The notes below the pieces were generated by a model, which did not search any database, was not told the DNA's origin, and saw only the letters and a program-made list of their open reading frames with translations. Positions 1-5,346 of a DNA stretch of 5,643 nucleotides are shown here, piece by piece; position 1 is the stretch's first letter, and every line of letters starts with the position of its first letter. The position numbers and the translations under genes were made by a program. Source of the stretch: Coriobacteriales bacterium (lineage in GTDB: Bacteria > Actinomycetota > Coriobacteriia > Coriobacteriales > UBA8131); NCBI GenBank assembly GCA_031286245.1, contig JAITUO010000005.1, forward strand, positions 1-5,643, read 5' to 3'.

Positions 1-469
1 CCTCAGCAACTTGTTGTACTGCATATCCAATATCACCCAGATGATTATTCACACAAGCCTGGGCAATGCCTGCCCACATACTGGACCGAGTGACGTCCAG
101 CAGGCGTTGCCACTGTGGGTCGATCGCCCCCACAGCAAAAGTAGCAGCATTGTCACCGACCCAACCGCCGATGATCACCCCGACGTCGATCGAGATAATG
201 CTGCCCTCGGACAGTATGACATTCGCTGACGGGATGCCATGGACGACCTGATCGTTTACAGAAGAGCAGATAGAGGCTGGAAAACCGTTGTATCCTAGGA
301 AAGCAGGGATACCGCCTTCCAACCGGATCAGCTGTTCTGCATAACGGTCTAATTCCAATGTGGAGACACCCGGGCGAACAAGCTCGCCAACCTTGCGCAA
401 TACCTTGGCACTAAGCCTTCCAGCCAACCGCATAGCCTCAATCTCATCGGTTGTTTTCAGGCTAATCAT
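1..469 (-). CDS. map: Type I methionine aminopeptidase, N-terminal 156 residues (cut by left edge)
   Basis: The product removes the initiator methionine from nascent proteins in the cytoplasm, using a two-metal pita-bread active site. The reading frame is open from the ATG at 469-467 to the window edge. By family alignment, visible landmarks are the PAFLGYNGFP segment near residues 55-64, the SVNDQVVHGIP motif with the catalytic His at about 77, and two metal-ligand aspartates at about 95 (SIDVG) and 106 (GWVGDNA). The remaining ligands (one His, two Glu) would lie beyond the edge. No earlier in-frame start exists, because an in-frame TAG occurs about eight codons upstream; an ATG five bases upstream is followed at once by TAA. 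There is no convincing SD, unlike most genes here. Its place after adk is the usual order in many Gram-positive and related phyla. The GWVGDNA-TF-VG stretch and the later LGDIG remind me of Coriobacteriia enzymes, from memory only. Confidence 0.96.
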   Translation of the reverse strand, partial: MISLKTTDEIEAMRLAGRLSAKVLRKVGELVRPGVSTLELDRYAEQLIRLEGGIPAFLGYNGFPASICSSVNDQVVHGIPSANVILSEGSIISIDVGVIIGGWVGDNAATFAVGAIDPQWQRLLDVTRSSMWAGIAQACVNNHLGDIGYAVQQVAE

Positions 470-536
470 TACATAGATCCAGTCGCGACAATACTACCCA
501 GGTTTTATCTGATGTTAGGTGCTGGGTTTTCGCCAT
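462..536 (-). other. Possible 24-codon mini-ORF bridging adk and map
   Basis: The adk stop TGA (538-536) overlaps an ATG (536-534) as TGATG. The ORF it opens runs 24 codons, encoding a peptide that begins MAKTQHL and ends LDLCND, and stops at TAG (464-462), inside the first codons of map. It thus spans the whole adk-map gap and overlaps both genes. Because map has no clear SD, a ribosome reinitiating here and terminating just past the map ATG could relay translation. The peptide matches no family I know, and the ORF's own upstream region is only A-rich (AAAAAG) with no strong SD. It could equally be chance in a 66-base gap. Confidence 0.2.
496..527 (-). other. Inverted repeat in the adk-map gap
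   Basis: In the transcript, ACCCAG (527-522) can pair with CTGGGT (501-496) around a 20-base loop. The 3' arm is followed by AGTATTG rather than a U-run, so it is not an intrinsic terminator. With a six-pair stem and large loop it is only marginally stable. It could shape access to the map start or be an mRNA processing site; chance is quite possible. Confidence 0.3.
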
Positions 537-1159
537 CAAACCATATACTTTTTGATATCAGCAAAGACAATATCGGGGTGCCGATCTCCGTCTACTTCGA
601 TCAATAGGTCTGCTCCACGATAATACTCAATTAATGGAGCGGTTGATTTCTCGTAAATCGCCAACCGGTTGCGAACCGTTTGAGGCATGTCATCATCGCG
701 CTGGTACATTTCGCCACCACAGGCAGGACAAATCATGTCATCAACACTGCCGATGAGACCACAGTCCTTGCAGCACCGCCGCGCTGCCAGTCGTGCGACA
801 ATGACCTCGAAATCAACTTGAATCGCAATAGCCAAATCGATTTCTAAACCTAATGCATCAAACTCTGCAGCCAGAGCGACAGCTTGGGTGGTATTGCGGG
901 GAAAACCGTCGAGAATCACTCCTTGAGCAGCCTCTGGTTTAGCCAGAAACTCCTTGATTAAGCCGATGACCAGGCTGTCTGGTACCAACTCACCGGCATC
1001 CATATAACCTTTGGCTTCGATTCCAAGCGGAGTGCCTGCCCTCGCTGCAGCTCGTAACAGGTCACCAGTCGAGACTTGCACAAGACCAAACTCATCAACC
1101 AGACGAGCTGCTTGTGTCCCTTTACCAGCCCCCGGTGCTCCGAGCAGCACAATGTTCAT
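536..1159 (-). CDS. adk: Adenylate kinase with a compact four-cysteine LID
   Basis: The cytosolic enzyme interconverts ATP + AMP and 2 ADP. The 207-residue product has the P-loop GAPGAGKGT at residues 7-15, the AMP-binding STGDLLR at 30-36 (Arg36), and DGFPRN at 84-89 (Arg88), followed by a LID starting near Arg128. The LID carries Cys130, Cys133, Cys144 and Cys147 (CxxC-x10-CxxC), consistent with a structural zinc site; an extra Cys129 adjoins it. In Bacillus-type zinc enzymes the two pairs are 16 residues apart, so this LID is about six residues shorter. QRDDD at 153-157 and TVRNRL at 161-166 are the usual post-LID elements. The ATG at 1159 has SD GGAGG (1170-1166) six bases upstream and gives the standard N-terminus MNIVLLGAPG. 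It lies 63 bases after secY, probably on the same transcript. Confidence 0.98.
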   Translation of the reverse strand: MNIVLLGAPGAGKGTQAARLVDEFGLVQVSTGDLLRAAARAGTPLGIEAKGYMDAGELVPDSLVIGLIKEFLAKPEAAQGVILDGFPRNTTQAVALAAEFDALGLEIDLAIAIQVDFEVIVARLAARRCCKDCGLIGSVDDMICPACGGEMYQRDDDMPQTVRNRLAIYEKSTAPLIEYYRGADLLIEVDGDRHPDIVFADIKKYMV

Positions 1160-1169
1160 CGAAAACCTC

Positions 1170-1186
1170 CCAGTCAGATAAACTGG
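1170..1186 (-). promoter_or_regulatory. Small hairpin touching the adk SD
   Basis: In the transcript, CCAGT (1186-1182) can pair with ACTGG (1174-1170) over a seven-base loop. The last stem G is also the first base of the GGAGG SD (1170-1166). A second CCAGTT copy at 1204-1199 could compete for the same ACTGG arm, and a CTGG-CTAA-CCAG hairpin lies at 1212-1201. The arrangement could modulate adk translation, but the stems are short. Confidence 0.25.
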
Positions 1187-1193
1187 CTGCCAT

Positions 1194-1224
1194 TTGACAA
1201 CTGGTTAGCCAGATTTGTTATATT
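1194..1224 (+). promoter_or_regulatory. Candidate antisense promoter pointing into secY
   Basis: On the plus strand, a perfect TTGACA (1194-1199) is followed after 19 bases by TATATT (1219-1224), which matches five of six bases of TATAAT. A TG at 1216-1217 makes it an extended -10 (TGTTATATT). A transcript would start near 1231 and run antisense to the 3' end of secY. The 19-base spacer is longer than the ideal 17, although an extended -10 can offset this. No plus-strand gene is served, and the A+T richness of the secY stop region could produce the match by chance. Confidence 0.3.
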
Positions 1225-2515
1225 ATTTAAAGAATCCCTCATAATGATGCATCTTCAGTTGGCTCTCGATCTTCGTCATTGTGTCCAGGGCAACTCCGAC
1301 CATGATCAGAATCGAGGTACCTCCAAAAGCGCGTATCAAAGTCTCGCCGCTTAAGGTAAACAGGATGCTGGGCACTACTGCTATCGCACCGATATAAAAC
1401 GCACCAGGCAATGTGATGCGGTTCAAGACATTTTTAATATAGGTCACTGTTGCACTGCCTGGCCTGATACCAGGGATGAACCCACCTTGCTTCTGTAGGT
1501 TTGATGCTGTGTCATCAGGATTGAATACCATTGATGTGTAAAAGAAGCAAAAGAAGACTATCAGGACAAAGTCCAGTATCCAGTTCAACCAACCACTGAC
1601 CAGCCATTCACTGAAAGTCGACAGCCAGGAAACATTAAAGAAGGCAGCCAGCTGGGCTGGGAAAGTCAGCAAAGCAGAGGCGAAGATTATCGGGATAACA
1701 CCAGCACCGTTGACCTTCAACGGTATATATGTGTTCGATCCCCCTACTACCCGGCGGCCTTGGATACGTTTAGCGTAATTGACCGGTATACGCCGTTGAG
1801 CCCGTTCGATCAATACGATACCGGGGATTACCAGCAGGACAACCGCGATGATCAAAGCGGTCATACCGACATTCTGAGCAGTTAAGGTGGCACCGTATCC
1901 CAGAGAGGCATAGATGGCACCGGGGAAACCAGCCACGATGTTGGCAAAAATTATCAAAGACATACCATTACCAACGCCCCGTTGAGTGATCAGCTCTCCC
2001 ATCCACATGATCAGGGCTACACCGGCGATCAGTGTGAAGACGATGATTGTACTAGTCAGCCAGGTAGGTATGGACTCTGGAAGCACTACACCATACTGCT
2101 TCGACTGAAACAGAAAGAGATAACCGATGCCATTGATCAAGCCAAGGCAAAGAGTCAGATAACGTGTGATCTGGGTGATCTTTTTCTGGCCGCTCTCGCC
2201 TTCTTTTGCCCACCGCTGCAGGGCTGGGATCACTCCTTGCATCAATTGCATGATGATGCTGGATGTGATGTAGGGCATGATACCCAAAGAAAGCACAGAG
2301 AAACGCGATAAGGCGTTTCCTGAGAAGAGGTTTAAAAACACAATTGTCTGGTTATCGGCTGCTGCACTTTGAAAAGCTTCGATGAGTTTTTCAACCGGTA
2401 TCCCCGGCACTGGTACAAAAGCGCCCAGCCGGTAGAGCGCCAGGATCATCAGGGTAAACAGAATCTTGTTCCGTAGCTCTGGGACCCTGAACGCATTGAG
2501 GATTGCGCTTAGCAA
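1223..2515 (-). CDS. secY: Preprotein translocase channel subunit SecY, TTG start
   Basis: SecY forms the protein-conducting channel in the cytoplasmic membrane together with SecE and SecG, and accepts substrates from SecA or the ribosome. The 430-residue product has the usual length and the ten-helix pattern. Signatures include YRLGAFVPVPGIP (28-40), the plug and helix-2 region with LNLFSG and LGIMPYITSSIIMQL (61-91), QRWAKEGE (100-107), ITQRGVGNGMSLIIF (176-190), the cytoplasmic loop RRIPVNYAKR (241-250), NGAGVIPIIFAS (269-280), NPDDTASNLQKQGGFIPGIRPG (about 332-353), and a C-terminus rich in His and Lys. The start is TTG (2515-2513): no in-frame ATG gives a full N-terminus, and this codon yields the family-like MLSAILNAFRVPEL. 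It overlaps the rplO stop by seven bases, with GGAGGGAAGG upstream at 2535-2526. Coupling to rplO translation is likely. Confidence 0.97.
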   Translation of the reverse strand: MLSAILNAFRVPELRNKILFTLMILALYRLGAFVPVPGIPVEKLIEAFQSAAADNQTIVFLNLFSGNALSRFSVLSLGIMPYITSSIIMQLMQGVIPALQRWAKEGESGQKKITQITRYLTLCLGLINGIGYLFLFQSKQYGVVLPESIPTWLTSTIIVFTLIAGVALIMWMGELITQRGVGNGMSLIIFANIVAGFPGAIYASLGYGATLTAQNVGMTALIIAVVLLVIPGIVLIERAQRRIPVNYAKRIQGRRVVGGSNTYIPLKVNGAGVIPIIFASALLTFPAQLAAFFNVSWLSTFSEWLVSGWLNWILDFVLIVFFCFFYTSMVFNPDDTASNLQKQGGFIPGIRPGSATVTYIKNVLNRITLPGAFYIGAIAVVPSILFTLSGETLIRAFGGTSILIMVGVALDTMTKIESQLKMHHYEGFFK

Positions 2516-2958
2516 GGATCTTCTACCTTCCCTCCGGCGGCTGTTATTTTTTCAACCGCACTTTTCGAGACCTTGTCGGCCCGGACAGTTAAAGCCCGTG
2601 TCAGTTCACCATTACCGAGAACCTTTACCAGGTTGTCAGTCTTTTTGATTATCCCCTTGGCTGCCAGGCTTTCATGGTCGACGATGTCTCCATCATCATA
2701 GGCAGCCTCCAGGCGATCGACATTGACTGGCACATATTCTACTCGGTTGATGTTTCGAAAGCCCGGCAGTTTTGGCAGGCGCATTGCCAGTGGGTTTTGT
2801 CCACCTTCGAATCCGGCACCTTTGCCGCCTCCGGCTCGTGATAACTGACCATTATGACCCCGACCGGCAGTCTTGCCATATCCAGAGCCATGGCCTCGAC
2901 CGACACGCTTACGTGCCCTGGTGGAGCCAGGAGCTGGAGCTAAATCATGTAACTGCAT
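2509..2958 (-). CDS. rplO: 50S ribosomal protein L15
   Basis: L15 is a late-assembly protein of the large subunit that binds 23S rRNA through a basic, glycine-rich N-terminal tail. The 149-residue product shows the tail at about residues 14-50 (RARKRVGRGHGSGYGKTAGRG and onwards), then GFEGGQNPLAMRLPKLPGF (49-67), the diagnostic L15 segment, and a C-terminal globular domain ending GGKVEDPC. The AMRLPKLPGF wording resembles actinobacterial L15 as I remember it. The ATG at 2958 directly abuts the rpmD stop (TAAATG, no gap). The SD GAGGAG (2970-2965) lies within the last sense codons of rpmD, six bases before the start. The final codons carry the secY SD and TTG start, so rpmD, rplO and secY look translationally chained. 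Confidence 0.98.
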   Translation of the reverse strand: MQLHDLAPAPGSTRARKRVGRGHGSGYGKTAGRGHNGQLSRAGGGKGAGFEGGQNPLAMRLPKLPGFRNINRVEYVPVNVDRLEAAYDDGDIVDHESLAAKGIIKKTDNLVKVLGNGELTRALTVRADKVSKSAVEKITAAGGKVEDPC

Positions 2959-3189
2959 TTAAATCTCCTCAACCTTTACCAGATGTTTGACTTTAAAGAT
3001 CATACCGCGGATCTGAGGGTTATCGACCTGTTCGACCGAGCGGTTGATTTTTCCCAACCCCAAAGCCCGGATTGTGCGTACCTGATCAGCCGGGAAGCCG
3101 ATTGTTGAACGGATCTGCGTAACTCGCAAGGTCTTTTTCTTTATATCAGCTTCAGCCTGTTGGCTGTTGGTGTCGATACTGTCAACCAT
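2959..3189 (-). CDS. rpmD: 50S ribosomal protein L30 with N-terminal extension
   Basis: L30 is a small peripheral large-subunit protein. The L30 fold is recognisable from about residue 17: TLRVTQIRSTIGFP (20-33), the RTIRALGLGKINRSVEQ turn, then DNPQIRGMIFKVKHLVKVEE to the end. The product is 76 residues, whereas bacterial L30 is usually near 60. The surplus is an N-terminal stretch of about 16 residues that is acidic and polar (MVDSIDTNSQQAEADI). I keep this start because the ATG (3189-3187) overlaps the rpsE stop as TAATG, AAGGAG (3203-3198) sits eight bases upstream, and there is no later Met before the core. Its position between rpsE and rplO is the standard one. Confidence 0.95.
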   Translation of the reverse strand: MVDSIDTNSQQAEADIKKKTLRVTQIRSTIGFPADQVRTIRALGLGKINRSVEQVDNPQIRGMIFKVKHLVKVEEI

Positions 3190-3707
3190 TATACCTTCTC
3201 CTTCCAGCCATAAATCCTGGCTACAGAGGTCGAGCGACGACGAGCGACATCTTGTGGAGAAGACAATTGTTGTAAGCCATCGGCAGCTGCTTTAACAATA
3301 TTCATGGCGTTTGCCGAGCCCAGTGACTTCGATAAGACATTTTTCACCCCAGCCAGTTCCATCAATGCCCGCACCGGACCACCGGCGATCAGACCAGTAC
3401 CGGGTGTAGCTGGCTTGAGGATCACCCTACCGGCACCAAAAGTGCCGATAACTTCATGAGGTAAGGTACCATCAGCGGTCAGAGGTACTTCGAAGAGGTT
3501 CTTCTTAGCATCTTCGACACCTTTTTTAATGGCGATCGGTACCTCAGAGCTTTTACCCATGCCGACACCGACATGGCCTTCTCCATCACCGACTACTACC
3601 AGAGCAGTCAGTGAGAAGCGCCGTCCACCTTTGACTACCTTCGCCACGCGGTTGATAAAAACTACTTTTTCCTGAAGCTCGGCAACCGGTGCTTTTTCGC
3701 GTGCCAT
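3189..3707 (-). CDS. rpsE: 30S ribosomal protein S5
   Basis: S5 sits on the solvent side of the small subunit near the mRNA entry channel and contributes to decoding fidelity; changes in its N-terminal loop cause spectinomycin resistance in other bacteria. The 172-residue product has a double-stranded-RNA-binding-like N-terminal domain with the spectinomycin-loop region VVKGGRRFS (24-32) and TALVVVGDGEGHVGVGMGK (34-52), then EVPIAIKKG. The C-terminal domain shows GAGRVILKPATPGTGLIAGG (91-110), VRALMELAGVKNVLSKSLGS and NAMNIVKAAADGL. I see no obvious loss in the spectinomycin loop. The ATG at 3707 has AAAGG (3720-3716) eight bases upstream and follows rplR by 15 bases. The stop overlaps the rpmD ATG by one base. 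Confidence 0.98.
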   Translation of the reverse strand: MAREKAPVAELQEKVVFINRVAKVVKGGRRFSLTALVVVGDGEGHVGVGMGKSSEVPIAIKKGVEDAKKNLFEVPLTADGTLPHEVIGTFGAGRVILKPATPGTGLIAGGPVRALMELAGVKNVLSKSLGSANAMNIVKAAADGLQQLSSPQDVARRRSTSVARIYGWKEKV

Positions 3708-3722
3708 ATGGTCTACCTTTCT

Positions 3723-4091
3723 TTAAAACACCAGGCCCGCAGCGCGGGCTCCGTCAGCCAGGGCCTTGACTCGGCCATGATACAGGTATCCGCCACGGTC
3801 GAAGACCACATTATCGATCATTGCCGCCTTCGCACGTTTGCCAATCAACTCTCCGACGACCGCTGCTCCAGCCTTGTTCGCCCCATTCTCGCTTGAGGCC
3901 TTGAACTCGGCATCGAGCGAGGACGCCGATACCAAGGTCCTTCTGGTCACATCATCGATGACCTGAGCGTAAATATGGTTGTTCGATCTGGTCACTCTCA
4001 GGCGAGGCACCTCAGCAGTGCCATTGATCTTGCCTCGTACCCGACGTTGGCGTCTTTTTAAAGCTTGCTTCTTGGTTTTCTGTTTGTCCAT
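3723..4091 (-). CDS. rplR: 50S ribosomal protein L18
   Basis: L18 binds 5S rRNA and, with L5, helps fix it in the central protuberance. The 122-residue product has a strongly basic N-terminus (KQKTKKQALKRRQRRVRGKI, residues 3-22) followed by PRLRVTRSNNHIYAQVIDD, the NGANKAGAAVVGELIGKRA helix, and the diagnostic C-terminal FDRGGYLYHGRVKALADGAR motif. The start ATG (4091) is nine bases after rplF. The SD AGGAG (4102-4098) shares bases with the rplF stop TAG (4103-4101), so termination on rplF should deliver ribosomes next to the start. It ends in TAA 15 bases before rpsE. Confidence 0.98.
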   Translation of the reverse strand: MDKQKTKKQALKRRQRRVRGKINGTAEVPRLRVTRSNNHIYAQVIDDVTRRTLVSASSLDAEFKASSENGANKAGAAVVGELIGKRAKAAMIDNVVFDRGGYLYHGRVKALADGARAAGLVF

Positions 4092-4100
4092 GCTCTACTC

Positions 4101-4640
4101 CTAGTTACCGGCAGCCTTGCCCTGCTTACGTCGCACACGTTCGCCTGAATAGCGGATACCCTTGCCCTTGTATGGTTCGGGCTTACGCCATTTGCGAATG
4201 TCTGCGGCCACCTGGCCGACCCTTTGTTTGTCGATTCCACGCACAATAACCTGCGTCTGGGCTGGCACCTCGAATGAAATACCGTCCTCTGCTTTAACGA
4301 TTACTGGGTGTGAATAACCCAGTTGTAACTCCAGGTTCGCATCCTTGATAGCTGCACGATAACCAACACCGACGATTTCTAAAGATTTCGAGAAGCCCTC
4401 ACTGACTCCAACTACCATATTGGAAAGCAATGTGCGGTACAAGCCATGAAACGATCTGGCCTCACGACTGTCGTCGACACGGCTGACAGTTAACAGACCT
4501 TCCTGGTTGGAGACAGTGACCAGATCAGAGACAGCCTGTGTCAGTTCACCTTTCGGTCCTTTGACTGTAATCATAGTGCCGTCGATTGAGACATCTACTC
4601 CCGATGGCACCGGGATAGGTTGTTTGCCGATACGTGACAT
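4101..4640 (-). CDS. rplF: 50S ribosomal protein L6
   Basis: L6 is a two-domain large-subunit protein near the factor-binding site at the base of the stalk. The 179-residue product begins MSRIGKQPIPVPSGV, has the first-domain TVKGPKGEL, the middle SKSLEIVGVGYRA and LELQLGYSHPV, and the C-terminal signature GIDKQRVGQVAADIRKWRKP followed by EPYKGKGIRYSGERVRRK. I chose the ATG at 4640, which matches the family N-terminus and has AAAGG (4653-4649) eight bases upstream. The frame is open further, to an ATG at 4703, but that would add 21 unlike residues overlapping rpsH. The gap from rpsH is 13 bases. Confidence 0.98.
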   Translation of the reverse strand: MSRIGKQPIPVPSGVDVSIDGTMITVKGPKGELTQAVSDLVTVSNQEGLLTVSRVDDSREARSFHGLYRTLLSNMVVGVSEGFSKSLEIVGVGYRAAIKDANLELQLGYSHPVIVKAEDGISFEVPAQTQVIVRGIDKQRVGQVAADIRKWRKPEPYKGKGIRYSGERVRRKQGKAAGN

Positions 4641-4653
4641 CTTGTTTGCCTTT

Positions 4654-5052
4654 CTACCAGATATAGGCGATGACTTCGCCACCGACGCCAAGTTTGCGGG
4701 CATCGCGGTCAGCCATCACGCCCTTGGATGTCGAGATCACTGCGGTACCAAGGCCACCTAGAACGCGTGGCAGTTGGTCTTTGTTAGCATATACCCTCAG
4801 CCCAGGCTTAGAGATGCGTTTCAACCCGCGCAGGCTCTTCTCCCGTCTAGGCCCATATTTCAAAATAATCACCAGCTGGTTAGCAGGTGTGGCATCGACT
4901 ATTTCGTAATCGATGATATAGCCCTCCTCTTTCAGGATGCGGGCGATCTCGACGAGCTTCTTACTCGACGGCATGCTGACTGTTTCCTTATTCGCTGTGT
5001 TCGCATTACGCACCCGGGTCAGCATATCTGCGATGGGGTCGGACATTGACAT
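4654..5052 (-). CDS. rpsH: 30S ribosomal protein S8
   Basis: S8 is a primary 16S rRNA-binding protein of the central domain (helix 21) and is the translational repressor of the spc operon in Escherichia coli. The 132-residue product starts MSMSDPIADMLTRVRN, has SMPSSKKLVEIARILKEEGY in the N-terminal domain, and KRISKPGLRVY plus the RNA-binding STSKGVMADRDAR segment in the C-terminal domain. Three ATGs lie close together (5055, 5052, 5046). The second gives the family N-terminus and sits five bases after AGGAGG (5063-5058); the first is only two bases away and the third eleven. The long structured gap upstream is unusual for this operon and makes autoregulation by S8 a reasonable guess. Confidence 0.97.
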   Translation of the reverse strand: MSMSDPIADMLTRVRNANTANKETVSMPSSKKLVEIARILKEEGYIIDYEIVDATPANQLVIILKYGPRREKSLRGLKRISKPGLRVYANKDQLPRVLGGLGTAVISTSKGVMADRDARKLGVGGEVIAYIW

Positions 5053-5057
5053 CATTA

Positions 5058-5063
5058 CCTCCT
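5058..5063 (-). promoter_or_regulatory. SD for rpsH that decides its start
   Basis: The transcript reads AGGAGG followed by TAATGATGTCAATG. This near-perfect SD is two, five and eleven bases from three in-frame ATGs. Five-base spacing and the S8 family N-terminus favour the middle one. It lies 15 bases downstream of the long hairpin in the rpsN-rpsH gap and outside its stem. Confidence 0.7.
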
Positions 5064-5077
5064 ATTGTTACTTCAGT

Positions 5078-5132
5078 TGTTGCCAGTCTCATACCAGGCT
5101 AGGTTTCATCTTTTAGCCTCGAGCCTGCAACA
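5078..5132 (-). promoter_or_regulatory. Long imperfect hairpin in the rpsN-rpsH gap (possible regulatory leader)
   Basis: In the transcript I can pair TGTTGC (5132-5127) with GCAACA (5083-5078), AG (5126-5125) with CT (5086-5085), CTCG (5123-5120) with TGAG (5091-5088, one G-U pair), and AGGCTA (5119-5114) with TAGCCT (5101-5096). The loop is AAAGATGAAACC. Interruptions are a bulged G5084, a G-A mismatch (5124/5087) and a four-base bulge GGTA (5095-5092). That makes 18 pairs in 55 bases. No U-run follows, so it is not a terminator. It lies directly upstream of the rpsH SD in the largest gap of the window, which fits a protein-binding or processing site. The function is inferred and the fold was not computed. 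Confidence 0.45.
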
Positions 5133-5145
5133 GCTTATCAGCCTA

Positions 5146-5331
5146 TTACCAGCTGGCCTTACGGACACCGGGCAGCTCTCCACGGTTGGCCATCTCTCGC
5201 AGGCAGATACGGCAGATACCGAACTTCCGATAGTAGCTACGTGGACGGCCACAGCGCGAGCAGCGGTTGTGTTGACGGGAGGAGAACTTCGGCTCCCGTT
5301 TAGCCTTGGCAATCATCGATTTTTTGGCCAT
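5146..5331 (-). CDS. rpsN: 30S ribosomal protein S14 type Z (zinc-binding)
   Basis: S14 is a late-assembly protein of the small-subunit head. This 61-residue product is the short form: a basic N-terminus (MAKKSMIAKAKREPKF), then Cys24, Cys27, Cys40 and Cys43 in CSRCGRP and CRICLRE forming a zinc ribbon, and the conserved end GVRKASW. The length and four cysteines separate it from the roughly 100-residue zinc-free S14 of Proteobacteria. The ATG at 5331 follows AGGAGG (5348-5343), part of which is the rplE stop TAG (5349-5347). The gene ends with tandem in-frame stops TAA TAG (5148-5143), followed by the structured gap before rpsH. Gene databases also call this form rpsZ. Confidence 0.98.
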   Translation of the reverse strand: MAKKSMIAKAKREPKFSSRQHNRCSRCGRPRSYYRKFGICRICLREMANRGELPGVRKASW

Positions 5332-5346
5332 TATTCCTTATTCCTC

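Noticed and set aside
1217..1222. TATAAC on the minus strand just after secY as a possible adk promoter -10
   Set aside because: The sequence about 17 bases upstream (ATTATG) matches the -35 consensus poorly, and A+T richness at the stop explains the hexamer.
1160..1222. Intrinsic terminator between secY and adk
   Set aside because: The hairpins in this gap are four to five pairs and none is followed by a U-run.
1982..2311. 109-codon open frame on the plus strand inside secY
   Set aside because: It lies antisense to a clear membrane protein gene, has no recognisable domain, and its composition follows the reverse complement of secY codons.
3180..3185. TTGACA on the minus strand within the start of rpmD
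   Set aside because: No -10-like hexamer lies at suitable spacing downstream; the nearest TATAA-like sequence is over 30 bases away and inside the coding region.
4641..4703. 21-residue N-terminal extension of rplF reaching back to an ATG at 4703
   Set aside because: It would overlap the end of rpsH, has no family counterpart, and the ATG at 4640 gives the canonical MSRIGKQPI start with an SD.
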